A stretch of DNA of 64,000 nt from Chrysaora quinquecirrha (taxonomy: Eukaryota; Cnidaria; Scyphozoa; Semaeostomeae; Pelagiidae), in assembly GCA_014526335.1 (NCBI GenBank), contig JACTAT010000037.1, forward strand, positions 11,844,008 to 11,908,007, written 5' to 3'. Under the pieces are notes generated by a model. The model searched no databases. It worked only from the letters and a program-made list of their open reading frames with translations, and had not been told where the DNA came from. Shown here one piece after another: positions 62,114 through 64,000 of the stretch (its first letter is position 1; every line of letters starts with the position of its first letter). Position numbers and translations under genes: made by a program.

Positions 62114-64000
62114 ACGAATCTATTTGTGATCGCGCTGCTGGCGATGCCAAAGAGTCTGCAGAGCCAAAGTCCGGTGGACCACCTTCCCTAACAGCTAACG
62201 CCACTTCTTGTGTAGATCATGTAGGAAACGGGGGGAGGGCAGCCTTGCAGACTGCATTAGCTAACATTAAGGGACATAAGGAAGCTAAGGTGCGTGTTCT
62301 CTTTGACACAGGTAGCCATAAGACATTTATTGCAAGGGAAGTAGTGCAGCGCTTGGGACTAGCCCCCATTAGACAGGAATCCTTAGGAATAAGGACCTTT
62401 GGTGCAGAGAAAGTGGATGAGAAAGTACGAGATGTGGTAGAGATTGAGTTGTTGCCACTGAGGAAAGATAAGGGTGTTAAAGTAGAAGCATTTGTTGTGG
62501 ATAAAATTGCTGAGATTAACAATGAGCATATTGAAACTGTGAAACAGCAGTATAAGCATTTGACTAATCTTTGGTTTTCAGATGTTTGTCGTTCACAGGA
62601 AACACTAAAAGTAGATGTTTTGATTGGCATGGACAAATTTTGGAGCTTCCAGGAGGAGCAAACCATACGAGGGGAGCCAGGAGATCCTGTTGCTGTGAAA
62701 ACCAAATTAGGATGGGTATTGTCTGGCCCATTAAAAGGTGAGTCAATGAATCTTGTTGATTGTAATCTAATTCTTGATAGCCCAGTTAATAATTTGCTTA
62801 CTGCACAAGAAAGAAACCAAACAGAGCATGAGATGCATAAACTCTGGGACCTTGAAACACTTGGCATAAAAAATAGGGATGATGTGCATGATGATTTACT
62901 TGATAATGTTTCCTTTACAGGAGAGCGTTATTCAGTTAAATTGCCTTGGAAGGTGGGGCATAAACCCTTCCTCTAATTATGCTAATAGCTTTTCTAGATT
63001 GAAAGGACAGATTAGAAGACTTAAAAGAGATCCACCAGTTTTGGCAGCCTATGATAAGATAATCAAAGATCAGTTGGCAGAAAATATCATTGAGAAAGTG
63101 GCTGAGCTAGAAGTCCCTGAGAAAGTCCACATGCTTCCGCATCAAGCAGTGATTCGTAGTGATGCAGAGACTACAAAAGTAAGAATAGTTTATGATGCTT
63201 CTTCAAAGGATGGCAAGACAGGTATATCACTTAATGATTGTTTGCATGTAGGCCCACCACTTACACCCTACTCTTTGATATATTGGTTAGATTTCGTGAA
63301 TATAAAATAGCCATGGTTGCCGACATCGAAAAAGCATTTTTGAACGTTGAGATTGATCCATCAGATAGAGATTGCTTGAGATTTCTTTGGGTCAAAGATA
63401 TAGGAGCAGAAGATTCAGAGATAGAAGTTTACCGTTTCAATCGAGTGGTGTTCGGAGTGAATTGTTCGCCATTTTATTGAATGCTGTGCTTAGGTACCAC
63501 ATAAGTAAGTATCAGGAAGAAGACCCAGAATTTGCAAATAGGCTAGCATTAAACTTCTATGTTGATGATTTGGTCTTTGGAGCTTCTGAATTGCAAGATG
63601 CTAAACAAATGTATGTCAAGGCTAAGGAGAGAATGAGGAGGTGGATTTAACTTGAGAAAATGGAAGACCAATGATGCTATTCTAGCTAAGGAATTCAATG
63701 AGACTTTGACAAGTGATCAGAAAAATGGTGCAAATGCTGAGATGAATGAGGATAGTTATGCCAAAGAAACCTTAGGAATTAGCAATGTTGAAGGAAAGAC
63801 TAAGGTATTAGGTATAAATTGGGACATAAGACAGGATATCTTTGAGTTTGACTTATCTAAACTTGGGAGTGTGACTGAGAATGATAAGGTTACCAAGAGA
63901 AGTATTTTGAGTTCGCTTGCTAAGATATTTGACCCTCTAGGTCTTATTAGCCCTATAACGGTGAATGCCAAGGTTTTGTTCCAGGAACTTTGTGTGCAGA
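62114..64000 (+). pseudogene. BEL/Pao protease and reverse transcriptase region, frameshifted
   Basis: The first part is open to 62976. It has the DUF1758 retropepsin (VRVLFDTGSHKTFIA, catalytic DTG; later VDVLIGMDKFW and GWVLSGPL) and the connector to RT. RT motifs follow ([27 protein letters not shown], motif A; FGVNCSPF, motif B region; NFYVDDLVFG, motif C at about 63555). The Pao-type segment FDPLGLISPITVNAKVLFQE comes at the window end. Frame changes near 62965, 63300, 63475 and 63650 disable the polyprotein. The RNase H, integrase and 3' LTR would lie beyond the window. Confidence 0.85.

Overview
This window looks like animal nuclear DNA, most probably from a cnidarian (coral or sea anemone type). 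It is AT-rich and intron-rich, with no operons, and one conserved animal gene has clear GT/AG splice sites. The rest is a dense mixture of invertebrate transposable elements: Penelope-like elements (PLEs) with a GIY-YIG endonuclease, BEL/Pao, several LINE families, tRNA-derived SINEs, hAT, Harbinger and mariner-type elements. The cnidarian assignment is inference from the style of these families; no search was run. No rRNA gene, intact tRNA gene, CRISPR array or bacterial feature was seen.

The clearest host gene is an OTUD6B-like OTU deubiquitinase on the minus strand. I could place eight exons between 57385 and 35029. Together they encode about 223 residues, from the N-terminal coiled coil through the Asp/Cys part of the catalytic site. 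The catalytic Cys codon is split between a 20-nt microexon and the next exon. The 3' exons, with the catalytic His, were not found. Its introns are full of transposons: a Harbinger-type element carrying a nested hAT MITE (intron 4); a 3.4-kb unit with about 400-bp inverted terminal arms enclosing a LINE relic (intron 2); a LINE ORF1, a 123-bp tandem array and a SINE (intron 2); and a mariner MITE, a LINE 3' end cut by a hAT MITE, telomere-like tracts and a 43-bp perfect hairpin (intron 1).

Left part: 1-300 is a minisatellite. About 1.2-7.3 kb on the plus strand holds a decaying multi-exon gene of a repetitive type that I do not recognise by name. It has a Cys-rich N-terminus, a central SFDG/coiled-coil exon, a possible YqaJ-like segment and conserved helical exons. 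A minisatellite lies at 8.4-8.95 kb. A nearly complete but broken PLE runs on the minus strand from 13.7 to 10.1 kb and is interrupted by a MITE. A 450-bp fold-back palindrome, a C2H2 finger ORF split by a MITE, a SINE and a SAP-domain fragment follow up to 17.5 kb.

Middle: 20.6-24.3 kb is a patchwork of LINE and PLE fragments, many flanked by inverted repeats. A broken ZNF862/KIAA1586-like hAT transposase gene is at 28.4-25.97 kb (minus), followed by a mariner MITE and a PLE endonuclease fragment. Two exon-like segments at about 32 kb sit between inverted arrays of a short CCCGGAATC-containing unit.

Right end: a LINE endonuclease fragment (58.6-59.3 kb) is cut by the start of a BEL/Pao retroelement on the plus strand (59.3 kb to the window end). 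Its gag-like ORF is open, a hAT element with an 8-bp target duplication sits at the gag/protease junction, and its reverse transcriptase region carries several frameshifts.
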